Below, piece by piece: positions 17,458-25,436 of a DNA stretch of 42,832 nt; the first letter of the stretch is position 1, and each line of letters opens with the position of its first letter. Both the position numbers and the translations under genes were made by a program. The DNA comes from Deltaproteobacteria bacterium. GTDB taxonomy: Bacteria > Desulfobacterota > Dissulfuribacteria > Dissulfuribacterales > UBA3076. Location of the stretch: positions 1 to 42,832 of the forward strand of contig DQXT01000136.1 in the NCBI GenBank assembly GCA_011042225.1, written 5' to 3'. Below the pieces are notes generated by a model that was not told the origin of the DNA, searched no databases, and worked only from the letters and a program-made list of their open reading frames with translations.

Positions 17458-19374
17458 ATGAATAAAGAACAGGAATACTTTCTTACCGACTATGACATCC
17501 ATCTTCTTATTGAAGGGAGCCATTATCGTGCATGGGAAAAGCTGGGTGCCCATCCCGCCGAGGTGGGCGGCAAAAAAGGAACCCGGTTCGCAGTGTGGGC
17601 TCCCAATGCCCGTGACGTGTCCGTCATCGGCGATTTCAATGGCTGGAAGGCCGGGACTCATTTTTTAAAAAATCGCGGTGACTGCGGCATCTGGGAGGGT
17701 TTTATTCCCGGAGTGGATAAAGGGGACCTCTATAAGTACACAATTGTTTCCAATGTCAAGGGATATCGGGAAGACAAGGCGGATCCTTATGCCTTTGCCT
17801 GTGAGATAAGGCCGCAAAGTTCCTCGATGGTGTGGGATTTATCTGGTTATGAGTGGGGCGATCAGGACTGGCTGGCGCAACGCGGGCGTCGCCATAGGGC
17901 TGATGCAGCGATGGCGATTTATGAAGTCCATCTCGGTTCATGGATGCGGAATCCAGAGGAAGGAAACCGCTGGCTGACATACCGGGAGCTTGCTCCAAAA
18001 CTCTCAGAATACGTGAAGGAGATGGGTTTTACCCACGTAGAGCTCCTTCCGGTAAGCGAGTACCCCCTGGATGAATCCTGGGGCTATCAGACAATCGGGT
18101 ATTTCGCCCCTACAAGTCGGTTTGGAACCCCTCAAGACTTTATGTATTTTATTGATGTCCTCCACCAGAGCGGTATCGGAGTGATTCTTGATTGGGTACC
18201 GGCCCATTTCCCCAAGGATGCGCACGGTCTTGGATTCTTTGATGGCACACACCTTTACGAGCATGCCGATCCACGAAAGGGAGAGCATCGGGACTGGGGA
18301 ACGTTCATCTTCAACTATGGCCGTCGGGAAGTAAGCAATTTTTTGCTTACGAATGCCCTTTTCTGGCTCGAAATCTATCATATCGACGGGCTTCGGGTGG
18401 ATGCCGTGGCCTCCATGTTATACCTAGATTATTCTAGGGAAGAGGGAGAGTGGATACCAAACGAATACGGCGGCCGGGAAAACCTGGAAGCCGTGGCCTT
18501 TCTCAAGCGGTTCAACGAGCTTGTATACGAGCGTTATCCCGACGTCATCACCGTGGCCGAGGAGTCGACCGCATGGCCCATGGTATCCAGGCCGACCTAT
18601 CTCGGAGGTCTCGGGTTCGGGTTTAAGTGGAATATGGGATGGATGCATGATACACTCCTTTATCTTTCCAAGGATCCGCTCTACCGGAAGTATCATCACA
18701 ACACCCTCACCTTCAGCCTCCTCTATGCCTTTCATGAAAATTTCATATTGCCTTTTTCCCATGATGAAGTCGTCCATGGCAAAGGATCCATGATCGGAAA
18801 GATGCCGGGGGACGACTGGCAAAAATTTGCAAATCTGCGGCTGCTTTATGGTTACATGTATCTGCATCCGGGCAAAAAGCTTCTCTTTATGGGGGATGAA
18901 ATCGGTCAGTGGGCAGAGTGGAACCACGACTCCAGCCTGGAATGGCATCTCCTTCAGCATGACCCCCACCGGGGACTCCAGCGATGGGTGCAGGATCTGA
19001 ACAACCTGCTCAAGGAAAAGCGGGCCTTGTTTGAACAGGATTTCGAACCGGCTGGCTTTGCCTGGATTGACTGCCATGACAGCCAGCAGAGTGTTTTGAG
19101 CTTTCTCCGGCAGGGCAGGAATGCAGAAGATGTCGTTGTCTGCGCCTGCAACTTCACCCCCGTACCGCGTTATAACTACCGGCTCGGAGTGCCTCTGGCT
19201 GGTTGGTGGAAGGAGGCCCTCAACAGTGACGCGCCCCTGTATGCAGGCAGCGGACAGGGAAACATGGGAGGGGTCCCGGCCAGTCCCGTGGCCTCTCATG
19301 GTCACTATCATTCACTGAACATCACGCTTCCTCCTCTGGGAATAGTTGTATTTTATCCTGCCGATGAAGGTTGA
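17458..19374 (+). CDS. glgB: 1,4-alpha-glucan branching enzyme
   Basis: Introduces alpha-1,6 branches into glycogen. The CBM48 domain ([20 protein letters not shown]) is followed by the GH13 barrel with [34 protein letters not shown] (nucleophile Asp), VAEESTAWP (acid/base Glu) and [15 protein letters not shown] (third Asp). The C-terminal beta domain ends [15 protein letters not shown]. The ORF track opens at a TTG (17428). I prefer the ATG at 17458 (MNKEQEYF...), because TGAGGA lies about 11 nt upstream and the longer form overlaps the previous gene. The size of 638-648 residues is normal. The enzyme appears intact although its neighbour is broken. Confidence 0.96.
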   Translation: MNKEQEYFLTDYDIHLLIEGSHYRAWEKLGAHPAEVGGKKGTRFAVWAPNARDVSVIGDFNGWKAGTHFLKNRGDCGIWEGFIPGVDKGDLYKYTIVSNVKGYREDKADPYAFACEIRPQSSSMVWDLSGYEWGDQDWLAQRGRRHRADAAMAIYEVHLGSWMRNPEEGNRWLTYRELAPKLSEYVKEMGFTHVELLPVSEYPLDESWGYQTIGYFAPTSRFGTPQDFMYFIDVLHQSGIGVILDWVPAHFPKDAHGLGFFDGTHLYEHADPRKGEHRDWGTFIFNYGRREVSNFLLTNALFWLEIYHIDGLRVDAVASMLYLDYSREEGEWIPNEYGGRENLEAVAFLKRFNELVYERYPDVITVAEESTAWPMVSRPTYLGGLGFGFKWNMGWMHDTLLYLSKDPLYRKYHHNTLTFSLLYAFHENFILPFSHDEVVHGKGSMIGKMPGDDWQKFANLRLLYGYMYLHPGKKLLFMGDEIGQWAEWNHDSSLEWHLLQHDPHRGLQRWVQDLNNLLKEKRALFEQDFEPAGFAWIDCHDSQQSVLSFLRQGRNAEDVVVCACNFTPVPRYNYRLGVPLAGWWKEALNSDAPLYAGSGQGNMGGVPASPVASHGHYHSLNITLPPLGIVVFYPADEG

Positions 19375-19609
19375 ACTCCAGATTTTCAGTGCCGTCCCGC
19401 ATCCTTTGGTGCCGGGTTCAGAGAGATATACACGATTTGTTTTTCTCTCCGGGCCTCGATTTGAGGTCGTCCTCTGCAATGTTAAAAGACCTTAATTTCG
19501 ACAAATACAGGAATCTTTTAATGCGCTTTTTGTCATTTACAGGTTCTCTAAAGGGGAATTCTTTGATCAGAGACGTTTTAAAGATCAGAAATTAAAAAGG
19601 GAAAAGGCC

Positions 19610-22366
19610 ATGATGCCCGGTAAAAAGTACTACCAGGTGGACGCAAAAAAGGTGCTGGAAGATCTGAACACAGGTGATGACGGGCTTTCCGACGCCGAAG
19701 CAAAAAAGCGCCTTCAAAGATACGGAAAAAACGAACTCAGGGCAAAAATAAGAGTCCCCCTGTGGTTGCTGTTTTTGTCGCAATTCAGAGAACTTCTCAT
19801 TCTGATACTGATTCTCGGAGGGTTGGTATCCTACTTCATTGGTAACTACCGGGACGGTTCGATTATTTTTATTATTGTTTTTGTCAATGCGATAATCGGC
19901 TTTGTGCATGAACACAAGGCAGGCAAAATAATTGATAAGTTGAAAGCCTTGATCAGATCTCCGGCCAAGGTCATGCGGAATGGCAAATTGATCGAAGTTT
20001 CACAGGAAAACCTGGTTCCCGGAGACATTTTGCAGATAGAGGCAGGAGACAAACTGCCAGCAGACATCCGGCTTATTGAGGCGAATGGTTTTATGACCAA
20101 CGATTTTGCCCTGACCGGAGAGTCGGTACCCCGCGAAAAGCAGCCTGATACAATAATTGAAGAGGTTTCATTGGCCGACAGGGACAACATGGCATATGCC
20201 GGCACCATAGTGGCAACCGGAAGTGCGACCGGTATAGTCGTGGCGACCGGTATGGATACGGAGACAGGGAGAATTGCGGGCTTGACGGAAGAGACGGGCG
20301 ATATAAAAACCCCTCTCCAGAGAGAATTCCGTCGACTGGCGAACCAGTTGTCCGCGGCAGTGGGCATAATTAGTGTCGCGCTCTTTGTGTTAGGGATAGC
20401 CCAGGATTTTTCCATGCACATGAGTCTGGTGTATGCCCTTGGTGTTGCCATGGCCATGGTACCGCAGGCACTCCCCGCCCAGGTAACAGTCGCTCTTTCC
20501 GTGGGAAGCAATCAGTTGGCGGACAGAAATGCTGTGGTGAAGAACCTGCCCTCTGTGGAGACCCTGGGGTCGACGACCGTAATATGCACTGACAAAACGG
20601 GAACTCTGACGAAAAACGAGATGACCGTGCAGTCAGTGTGGTTCAATGGGAAAAAATATAAGATCACCGGAATCGGGTATAAGCCCGAGGGTGAAATCCT
20701 GGATGAGAATGGAACTCCCTTAGATAAGGATCATATTGAGGATATAGAAGTCTTAATGGACGCGGCTACCATGTCGTCAAACGCGGAAATACACGCACCG
20801 GACGCGGAGCATGCTACCTGGTATTCCGTAGGCGATCCTACTGAAGCGGCTCTTATAACGATGTCAACGAAACTTGGTACCCGCTCTCCCAGAGAAGACA
20901 AGGAAAATCCTGAACTCCAGGAGTTCTCTTTTGATTCCGAGCTGATGAGAATGAGCTCGGTGCGGCAGTTCGGCAAAGACGTAAAGCTTGCCGTTAAGGG
21001 GTCTACCTTCAGTCTTCTTTCCATCAGTACTTACATCTACAAAGACGGGAAAGATGTACCCATAACCGAGGAAGATAAAAAAAACATCGAGTCGGTCAAT
21101 GAGGAATACGCCAGCAACGGCATGAGGGTTCTGGCGATTGCACATCGACCCCTGGGTTCCAGGCAAGATGAATATAGAAGAGAAGATGCTGAGAAGGACC
21201 TCATATTCCTGGGCATGATGGCCATGATAGATCCCCCTAAGGAAGGGGTGAAGCAGGCGATCGCAGACGCCAGGAAAGCACATATCAGGGTATTTATTCT
21301 TACCGGGGACCATCCGGAAACCGCCCGGGCCGTGGGTCAGGAGGTCGGTCTGTCGGAACCAGGAAAAACAACGCCGGTGATTACAGGCGCAGAACTGAAA
21401 GAGATGGATGAAGAAAAGCTGAAAAAGGTATTACAGGAAAATCAGTCCATAATATTTGCCCGCGTCGACCCTGAAGATAAGCTGCATATAGTGAAGGTAC
21501 TGGAGGAACAGGGTGAAATCGTCGCGGTTACAGGAGACGGAGTAAATGATGCCCCTGCCCTCAGGCGGGCACATATCGGCGTTGCCATGGGACAGAAGGG
21601 TAATGACGTGGCGAAAGAGGCGTCTAAACTCGTTTTGCTGGATGACAACTTTTCCACGCTGTTTCACGCGGTACAGGGCGGAAGAACAATCTACAATAAT
21701 CTGAAAAAAACGGTGGTCGCCTCTCTGACCACCAACATAGGAGAACTGGCATTGGTATTACTGGGCCTGCTGGCAGCCGCCTTGTGGAATTATCCCATAC
21801 CAATACTGGCCGGTCAGATACTGGCAATCGATCTGCTGGGAGAGATCGGGCCGCTCACCCTTCTCACCCTGGACCCTCCGGACAGAGACGTGATGACCAA
21901 GCCCCCCAGGAAACCCGGGGAACATATGATCAACATATTCTCTGGTGCTGAGATCGTGCTTCTGGGAACAGTCATAGGAGGATTGGCCTTCCTGAACTTC
22001 TTCTTATTTATGGACCGAGAAGGATTAACTCTGACGGTTGATAGCGTAACTACCATCGATTACTTTAAGGCCACTGCATTGAGTTATTTGACCATCGTAT
22101 TTTGCCAGTTTTTCAACATCCTTCAGAGGAGATATGAACACGTCTCCCTGTTCAATCAAAATTTCTTTACAAACAAAATACTGCTTATCTCTATCGTCTT
22201 TTCCATCGGGTTAGTGTTACTTATAATTTACGGACCTTATATTAGTGATTTCCTGAGCTTCGGCCCGGTCGGTTTCGCTGACTGGCTGTTTGTCCTCGGT
22301 GCAGCAGCTGTATTTTTAGGGATATTTGAAGTACTTAAGTTCTTCAAACGAATCCATCACAGATAA
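19610..22366 (+). CDS. P-type cation-transporting ATPase (P2-like, ion uncertain)
   Basis: An ATP-driven ion pump in the inner membrane. A cation-ATPase N-terminal domain (residues 7-75) precedes the actuator with TGES (about 169-172). The phosphorylation site DKTGTLT has its Asp at about 328, and the nucleotide/P domains contain TGDHPETA and TGDGVNDAPAL. There are about ten membrane helices. The overall order is that of SERCA/PMR1-like P2A pumps, and the 918-residue length fits. The ion-binding residues differ: M4 has PQALP where calcium pumps have PEGLP, M6 reads AIDLLGEIGP rather than VNLVTDGLP, while M5 keeps N and E (TTNIGEL). The ion is therefore not assignable to Ca2+ with confidence. 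The start has AAAAGGGAAAAGGCC upstream. The 235-nt gap before it shows no convincing gene. Confidence 0.9.
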   Translation: MMPGKKYYQVDAKKVLEDLNTGDDGLSDAEAKKRLQRYGKNELRAKIRVPLWLLFLSQFRELLILILILGGLVSYFIGNYRDGSIIFIIVFVNAIIGFVHEHKAGKIIDKLKALIRSPAKVMRNGKLIEVSQENLVPGDILQIEAGDKLPADIRLIEANGFMTNDFALTGESVPREKQPDTIIEEVSLADRDNMAYAGTIVATGSATGIVVATGMDTETGRIAGLTEETGDIKTPLQREFRRLANQLSAAVGIISVALFVLGIAQDFSMHMSLVYALGVAMAMVPQALPAQVTVALSVGSNQLADRNAVVKNLPSVETLGSTTVICTDKTGTLTKNEMTVQSVWFNGKKYKITGIGYKPEGEILDENGTPLDKDHIEDIEVLMDAATMSSNAEIHAPDAEHATWYSVGDPTEAALITMSTKLGTRSPREDKENPELQEFSFDSELMRMSSVRQFGKDVKLAVKGSTFSLLSISTYIYKDGKDVPITEEDKKNIESVNEEYASNGMRVLAIAHRPLGSRQDEYRREDAEKDLIFLGMMAMIDPPKEGVKQAIADARKAHIRVFILTGDHPETARAVGQEVGLSEPGKTTPVITGAELKEMDEEKLKKVLQENQSIIFARVDPEDKLHIVKVLEEQGEIVAVTGDGVNDAPALRRAHIGVAMGQKGNDVAKEASKLVLLDDNFSTLFHAVQGGRTIYNNLKKTVVASLTTNIGELALVLLGLLAAALWNYPIPILAGQILAIDLLGEIGPLTLLTLDPPDRDVMTKPPRKPGEHMINIFSGAEIVLLGTVIGGLAFLNFFLFMDREGLTLTVDSVTTIDYFKATALSYLTIVFCQFFNILQRRYEHVSLFNQNFFTNKILLISIVFSIGLVLLIIYGPYISDFLSFGPVGFADWLFVLGAAAVFLGIFEVLKFFKRIHHR

Positions 22367-22548
22367 CATAATTCATTTACCTCATTACTCCTTATTTCAC
22401 TGTTCTCTTGCAGTCGGTAAGGTCGTGCCATAATGCAAAAATTCTAACATGGAACAAGATATCAAGGGTTAATCTCTATTTTACCCCCTTTATTCCCGTT
22501 TCTGCCCCTGCAGGTCTTTTGCAGCAGAATATTTGGTCTAATTTTTTC

Positions 22549-22584
22549 TTGATATATCTGATTAATTGTACAATATAATGTACA
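22549..22584 (+). promoter_or_regulatory. yefM-yoeB promoter with twin TGTACA operator
   Basis: Two copies of TGTACA (22567-22572 and 22579-22584) have centres 12 bp apart. This is the spacing and core sequence known for the E. coli yefM-yoeB operator, where YefM and YefM-YoeB autorepress. They flank and overlap a TATAAT (22574-22579), with TTGATA at 22549-22554 and a rather long 19-bp spacer. The ribosome-binding site AGGAGA follows at about 22590. Confidence 0.7.
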
Positions 22585-22601
22585 TATATAGGAGATATAT
22601 C

Positions 22602-22853
22602 ATGAAAGCTATCACATACACTGCCGCCCGGCAAAATCTTGCAAAGACCATAGAAAATGTGTGTAAAGACCATGCACCGGTTATAATTACACGTAAAACA
22701 ACTGATTCCGTGGTCATAATGTCTCTTGAAGACTATGAAGCCCTTGAAGAAACGGCCTACCTTTTACGTTCTCCCAAAAATACAAGGCGACTTATTGAGT
22801 CCATCGCACAGCTCGAAAAAGGGCAAGGACCAGAAAGAGAGCTTATAGAATGA
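22602..22853 (+). CDS. yefM: YefM-family antitoxin
   Basis: An 83-residue Phd/YefM antitoxin (MKAITYTAARQNLAKTIENV...SVVIMSLEDYEAL...), which binds operator DNA through its N-terminal half and neutralises a YoeB-type RNase through its C-terminal half. The ORF track starts earlier, at 22566, but the ATG at 22602 has an AGGAG site at the right distance and matches the normal YefM N-terminus, and the upstream codons lie inside the operator. Its stop overlaps the ATG of the broken toxin gene by 4 nt. It appears intact. Confidence 0.93.
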   Translation: MKAITYTAARQNLAKTIENVCKDHAPVIITRKTTDSVVIMSLEDYEALEETAYLLRSPKNTRRLIESIAQLEKGQGPERELIE

Positions 22854-23104
22854 AGCTCATTTTTTCTGACAATGCCTGGGAGGATTACCTGTACTGACAA
22901 AAAATTGACAAAAAAATCCTTCAGAGAATCAATAGCCTTATCAAGGAGATCAGACGTAATCCATTTGAAGGTATTGGAAAACCCGAACCGCTCAAACACG
23001 CCTTATCAGGGTACTGGTCTCGAAGAATCAATGATGAGCACAGAATAGTCTATAAAGCCTCATACGATGCCATCCTTATAGCCCAACTTCGATATCACTA
23101 TTAA
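22850..23104 (+). pseudogene. yoeB: YoeB-family toxin with an in-frame TGA at codon 16
   Basis: Too interrupted for the ORF track. Reading from ATG 22850 gives MKLIFSDNAWEDYLY, then TGA (22895-22897), then [20 protein letters not shown]...[28 protein letters not shown]...LRYHY and stop. Everything after the TGA stays in one frame and matches YoeB, including the conserved C-terminal RYHY. YoeB proteins have Trp at the position of the TGA (YLYW), so a single TGG-to-TGA change has silenced the toxin. The ribosome-dependent mRNA-cleaving activity is therefore probably lost. Read-through at the Trp-derived UGA is possible but unlikely to be efficient. Confidence 0.92.
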
Positions 23105-23126
23105 TATCATATTGAGACTAATGCTG

Positions 23127-23150
23127 CGCCTGACTAGCAGGCGTTATTTT
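23127..23150 (+). terminator. Hairpin terminator after yefM-yoeB
   Basis: CGCCTG-ACTAG-CAGGCG forms a perfect 6-bp stem with a 5-nt loop, extended by a G-U pair and followed by TTATTTT. It sits 23 nt after the yoeB stop and before the convergent higA-like gene. In the other orientation there is no T-run, so it should act on the plus strand. Confidence 0.6.
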
Positions 23151-23175
23151 GCCTGTCTGGTCCAGACGCATGATG

Positions 23176-23436
23176 TTATGCTACGGCTTCTTTCGGAAGC
23201 TCCCATCCCGGAAAAACCAGAACTCCTGGATGAACCTTCAACGCAGTGGCTAAAACCTTGGCGCGCTCGACCCCCAATTTGACGCGATCATTCTCGATTG
23301 CGGAAATAGTCGCCTGGGAAATGCCTGTCATTGCAGACAGTTGATTCTGGCTTAATTCCTGGAGTTCGCGGAGGATCCGAACAGATTCACCCACGGAAAC
23401 CTCGATATGCTTTTTGGCAAGATGATAATCATTCAT
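23176..23436 (-). CDS. XRE-family antitoxin (HigA-like)
   Basis: An 86-residue protein with a helix-turn-helix of the XRE/Cro type in residues 17-70 (LRELQELSQNQLSAMTGISQATISAIENDRVKLGVERAKVLATAL). It lies immediately after a RelE/HigB-like toxin, and its ATG follows directly on the toxin stop codon. The ribosome-binding site GGAGG is embedded in the toxin's last codons. Toxin-first order and an XRE antitoxin are typical of higBA systems. It probably binds its own promoter with the toxin as corepressor. Confidence 0.9.
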   Translation of the reverse strand: MNDYHLAKKHIEVSVGESVRILRELQELSQNQLSAMTGISQATISAIENDRVKLGVERAKVLATALKVHPGVLVFPGWELPKEAVA

Positions 23437-23748
23437 TTAAGACCTCCGATAGTCATGTGCGGTTATCGAAGCGACCTGAAACAGCAACACTTCAGGGACG
23501 GTTCGGTATATCACGCGCCACTGGAGCTCAAGCCGGGAAGAGCGGTATCCCTTCCACTTGCCAACCAAGGCCTCGTCATGAAAGCCCTTGATCAATCGCA
23601 ACCCCGATGGGCCGGAAATTGTGGCGATGTCTTTCCATTTTTCATATCGCTTAAGTATCTCAATCGGAATCGAACCGATTTGGTTATCAATCCGTCTATG
23701 TTCTTCGATCCGCCACATACCATATATAATATATAACCTTTTTGACAT
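23437..23748 (-). CDS. RelE/HigB-superfamily toxin (putative mRNA interferase)
   Basis: A small basic protein with the HigB/RelE-like pattern (MWRIEEHRRIDNQIGSIPIEILKRYEKWKDI...GLRLIKGFHDEALVG...YRSSRLELQWRVIYRT). The family cuts mRNA on the ribosome. The ORF track starts at 23748, but relatives usually start at the MWxIEEHRR motif, and a promoter-like TTTACA (23748-23753)/TATTAT (23726-23731) pair lies inside the extra ten codons. I therefore prefer the ATG at 23718, giving about 93 residues. No frameshift is seen, so this pair is probably functional, unlike the neighbouring yefM-yoeB. Confidence 0.88.
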   Translation of the reverse strand: MSKRLYIIYGMWRIEEHRRIDNQIGSIPIEILKRYEKWKDIATISGPSGLRLIKGFHDEALVGKWKGYRSSRLELQWRVIYRTVPEVLLFQVASITAHDYRRS

Positions 23749-23795
23749 GTAAAGCCCATTTTTTCAAGAACGGAGCCCTTCTTTGGAATATTGCT

Positions 23796-23972
23796 TTAGG
23801 TAAGCGCGGTCTTGAAGGTCTTTTGAAGCGTACTCTTTGAGATGTGATCAGGCCCCGTGTCGGCCAGGAAGAGATAGGGCTTAGGACGCTTCTGTGCCCA
23901 ATAGGAACGCAGCAGCTCAAGAGTCCTCATATCGATTTCATAATCGGCACTGCCCTGGCTGTTACCTGAACT
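23796..23972 (-). pseudogene. Fragment of a tyrosine recombinase (C-terminal half)
   Basis: Below the length limit of the ORF track. Minus-strand codons give GSADYEIDMRTLELLRSYWAQ, KRPKPYLFLADTGPDHISKS and TLQKTFKTALT before TAA. This is the region between beta strands and helix of phage-type integrases related to those that accompany IS91-family elements. The catalytic HxxR and Tyr-containing C-terminus are absent, and the upstream codons do not continue the family. It is a dead remnant. Confidence 0.6.
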
Positions 23973-24012
23973 GACATGTTCGGCAAAGCCGATTTGGATA
24001 TATATTTTCGGG

Positions 24013-24315
24013 TTAATTGTGAAATTCAGAAAGAACTTCTTTTAATATTTCATCAACCTTTCGAATATTCTCTAAAACCTCTTGTGGCGCTTTGCCTTGC
24101 AAACACAAATTTCGGATGATTAAAAGAAGCGGTGGCATTCGTTTCAGGTTCCGAACACTTTCCCAACTCATCGCTTCATCGATATGAAATATTGCTCGAT
24201 CCCAGCCTTTAAACCCTGCCTCCTCAACTATGGAATCTCTCAATAAACTCCATGCACCCTGAAGGTCGGAAAGGATTGTTTTTTCATATCCTGTTGACTC
24301 CTCGATAAAAGGCAT
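24013..24315 (-). CDS. Hypothetical protein, 100 aa
   Basis: I do not recognise this protein. It begins MPFIEESTGYEKTILSDLQG and has AAGGAC about 8 nt upstream, so it is probably translated. It is soluble, helix-rich and has a mid hydrophobic stretch (PPLLLIIRNLCLQG). It lies between a recombinase remnant and a chimeric hypothetical gene in the accessory region. It may belong to the same former mobile unit, but nothing indicates a function. Confidence 0.6.
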   Translation of the reverse strand: MPFIEESTGYEKTILSDLQGAWSLLRDSIVEEAGFKGWDRAIFHIDEAMSWESVRNLKRMPPLLLIIRNLCLQGKAPQEVLENIRKVDEILKEVLSEFHN

Positions 24316-24436
24316 TATTTTTGTCCTTTTTCAGTGCCGAACGTGTGCCTTACCGGACGCTGGAGGCAATGGTTCGACGGCCTCGTCTTTGTCCTTTGAA
24401 AGAAAAAGTGGGACGTTGGTTCTAAAGCATTTTATT

Positions 24437-25084
24437 TCAGAGATACCCGCTAATTTCCGGGATTTCCTCGGAAGCTGCCAGTCGGTTTACACATGAAGTT
24501 GTCACGCCCAGAAACCTCGCAACCAACCTCTTTCTGGTACCTGACCGAAGTAATGCCTCATCTATGCCTTCACCCTTTGCAATGCATACGGCCAAGAAAG
24601 CAAGATCAGGTATCCTGGTTATCAGACGAAGACTCTGCTTTTCCTTCTCCCCGGCTTCAGAAAGAAGTTTTTGTACAAAATCACTGCTGCCCAGTACTCG
24701 CTCATCATAGGCAACCCTTCTTCCCTTTCTTCTCAAGCTGAGTACCGCTGACCATCCTCCTGCCTCCAAGACACGCATATGGAATTGAAAGAGGGAGCGC
24801 GACAGATTTTGGTCGAAGGCAAAGATCTCCTTTTGGAGCACGTGATATAGCCATGCGGGCGGATACAACGGCGGATCAATTTTGACCTTATTGGCCCCTC
24901 CAAGCACGTTTGCCCATCCAGTCAACATTTTCTCCATTGAATTCAATTCGAGCAGAAGGCCTTGCGCTACGTTTCGGCGGCGCTGCGCCTCCTGCGCTTT
25001 CCAGATAGCGCGTGCTGACAGGAAACCGATTAAACCGCCTGCGAGCGCGGTCAATACAGGTGTGAGAGCGTTTATTAGATCCAC
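24437..25084 (-). CDS. Chimeric hypothetical: membrane-anchored N-terminus joined to a REP-associated transposase C-terminus
   Basis: Starts at GTG 25084 with GAGAA upstream. Residues 1-108 form an unknown protein with one N-terminal membrane helix (LTPVLTALAGGLIGFLSARAIW) and a predicted coiled stretch. From about residue 109 the sequence reads like the distal part of a REP-associated tyrosine transposase (RAYT): AGGWSAVLSLRRKGRRVAYDERVLGSSDFV, EEALLRSGTRKR-like and ARFLGVTTSCVNRLA motifs. The catalytic HUH and Tyr part of the transposase is missing. An in-frame join by deletion or insertion explains this. It may be a decayed gene that happens to stay open. The function of the N-terminal part is unknown. 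Confidence 0.6.
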   Translation of the reverse strand: MDLINALTPVLTALAGGLIGFLSARAIWKAQEAQRRRNVAQGLLLELNSMEKMLTGWANVLGGANKVKIDPPLYPPAWLYHVLQKEIFAFDQNLSRSLFQFHMRVLEAGGWSAVLSLRRKGRRVAYDERVLGSSDFVQKLLSEAGEKEKQSLRLITRIPDLAFLAVCIAKGEGIDEALLRSGTRKRLVARFLGVTTSCVNRLAASEEIPEISGYL

Positions 25085-25436
25085 AATTTTCTCAAGCCCA
25101 CCTAATAGTTAACGCATAACGAAATAAGAGTTTTTGCGGCGCAAAGCCGACGCCAAAACTCATGTTGAACTGAACCGCCCTGATCTGGGTCATCCTGGAA
25201 TTTTCTCAACGCTGTTCGGCCGCCTGCAGTATTCTATGACGGTATTTGGCAGAGAGTCAAGAAAGTAATGCTTGGTTTCCGGCGCAATATGGAATGGTTC
25301 TTTGCAGGCACCGGCTGGATTTTTGGTGGAGCAGAGGGATATATCCGGTATGTGGGCGCACCTTGAGGATGCCGCAGAGACTGCGGTTGTCTTTGTTCAT
25401 ATATTGCGTGTGAGCCCGGCTTGACGACGGTGGAAT
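25085..25436. other. Non-coding stretch between the chimeric gene and the IS91 remnant
   Basis: A 352-bp stretch. It holds the attC-like hairpin at 25114-25170 (own entry), the rest of the decayed IS91-type unit and short frames that look like shadows. I see no gene or clear promoter. Confidence 0.5.
25114..25170 (-). repeat. attC-like folded site (integron-cassette recombination site candidate)
   Basis: Read on the minus strand, the stretch begins GTTCAAC and ends GTTATGC. The first fits the integron R'' rule RYYYAAC and the second fits R' (GTTRRRY) with one mismatch. Between them, GAGTTTTGGCG pairs with CGCC..AAAACTC, leaving unpaired bases on one arm only, as attC sites do. The total is 57 bp, the lower end of the known size range. 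It lies just upstream of the start of the chimeric gene, where the attC of a preceding cassette would be. No integrase gene intI is in the window. Confidence 0.35.

Noticed and set aside
18424-19311. 295-codon minus-strand ORF inside glgB
   Set aside because: It lies antisense to a clearly recognised glgB and has no family match that I can see; it is a shadow frame.
19371-19595. 74-codon plus-strand ORF between glgB and the P-type ATPase
   Set aside because: No proper start or ribosome-binding site and no recognisable sequence; possibly decayed DNA.
23696-23920. 74-codon minus-strand ORF upstream of higB
   Set aside because: The adjacent frame carries recognisable recombinase codons, so this one is probably a shadow.
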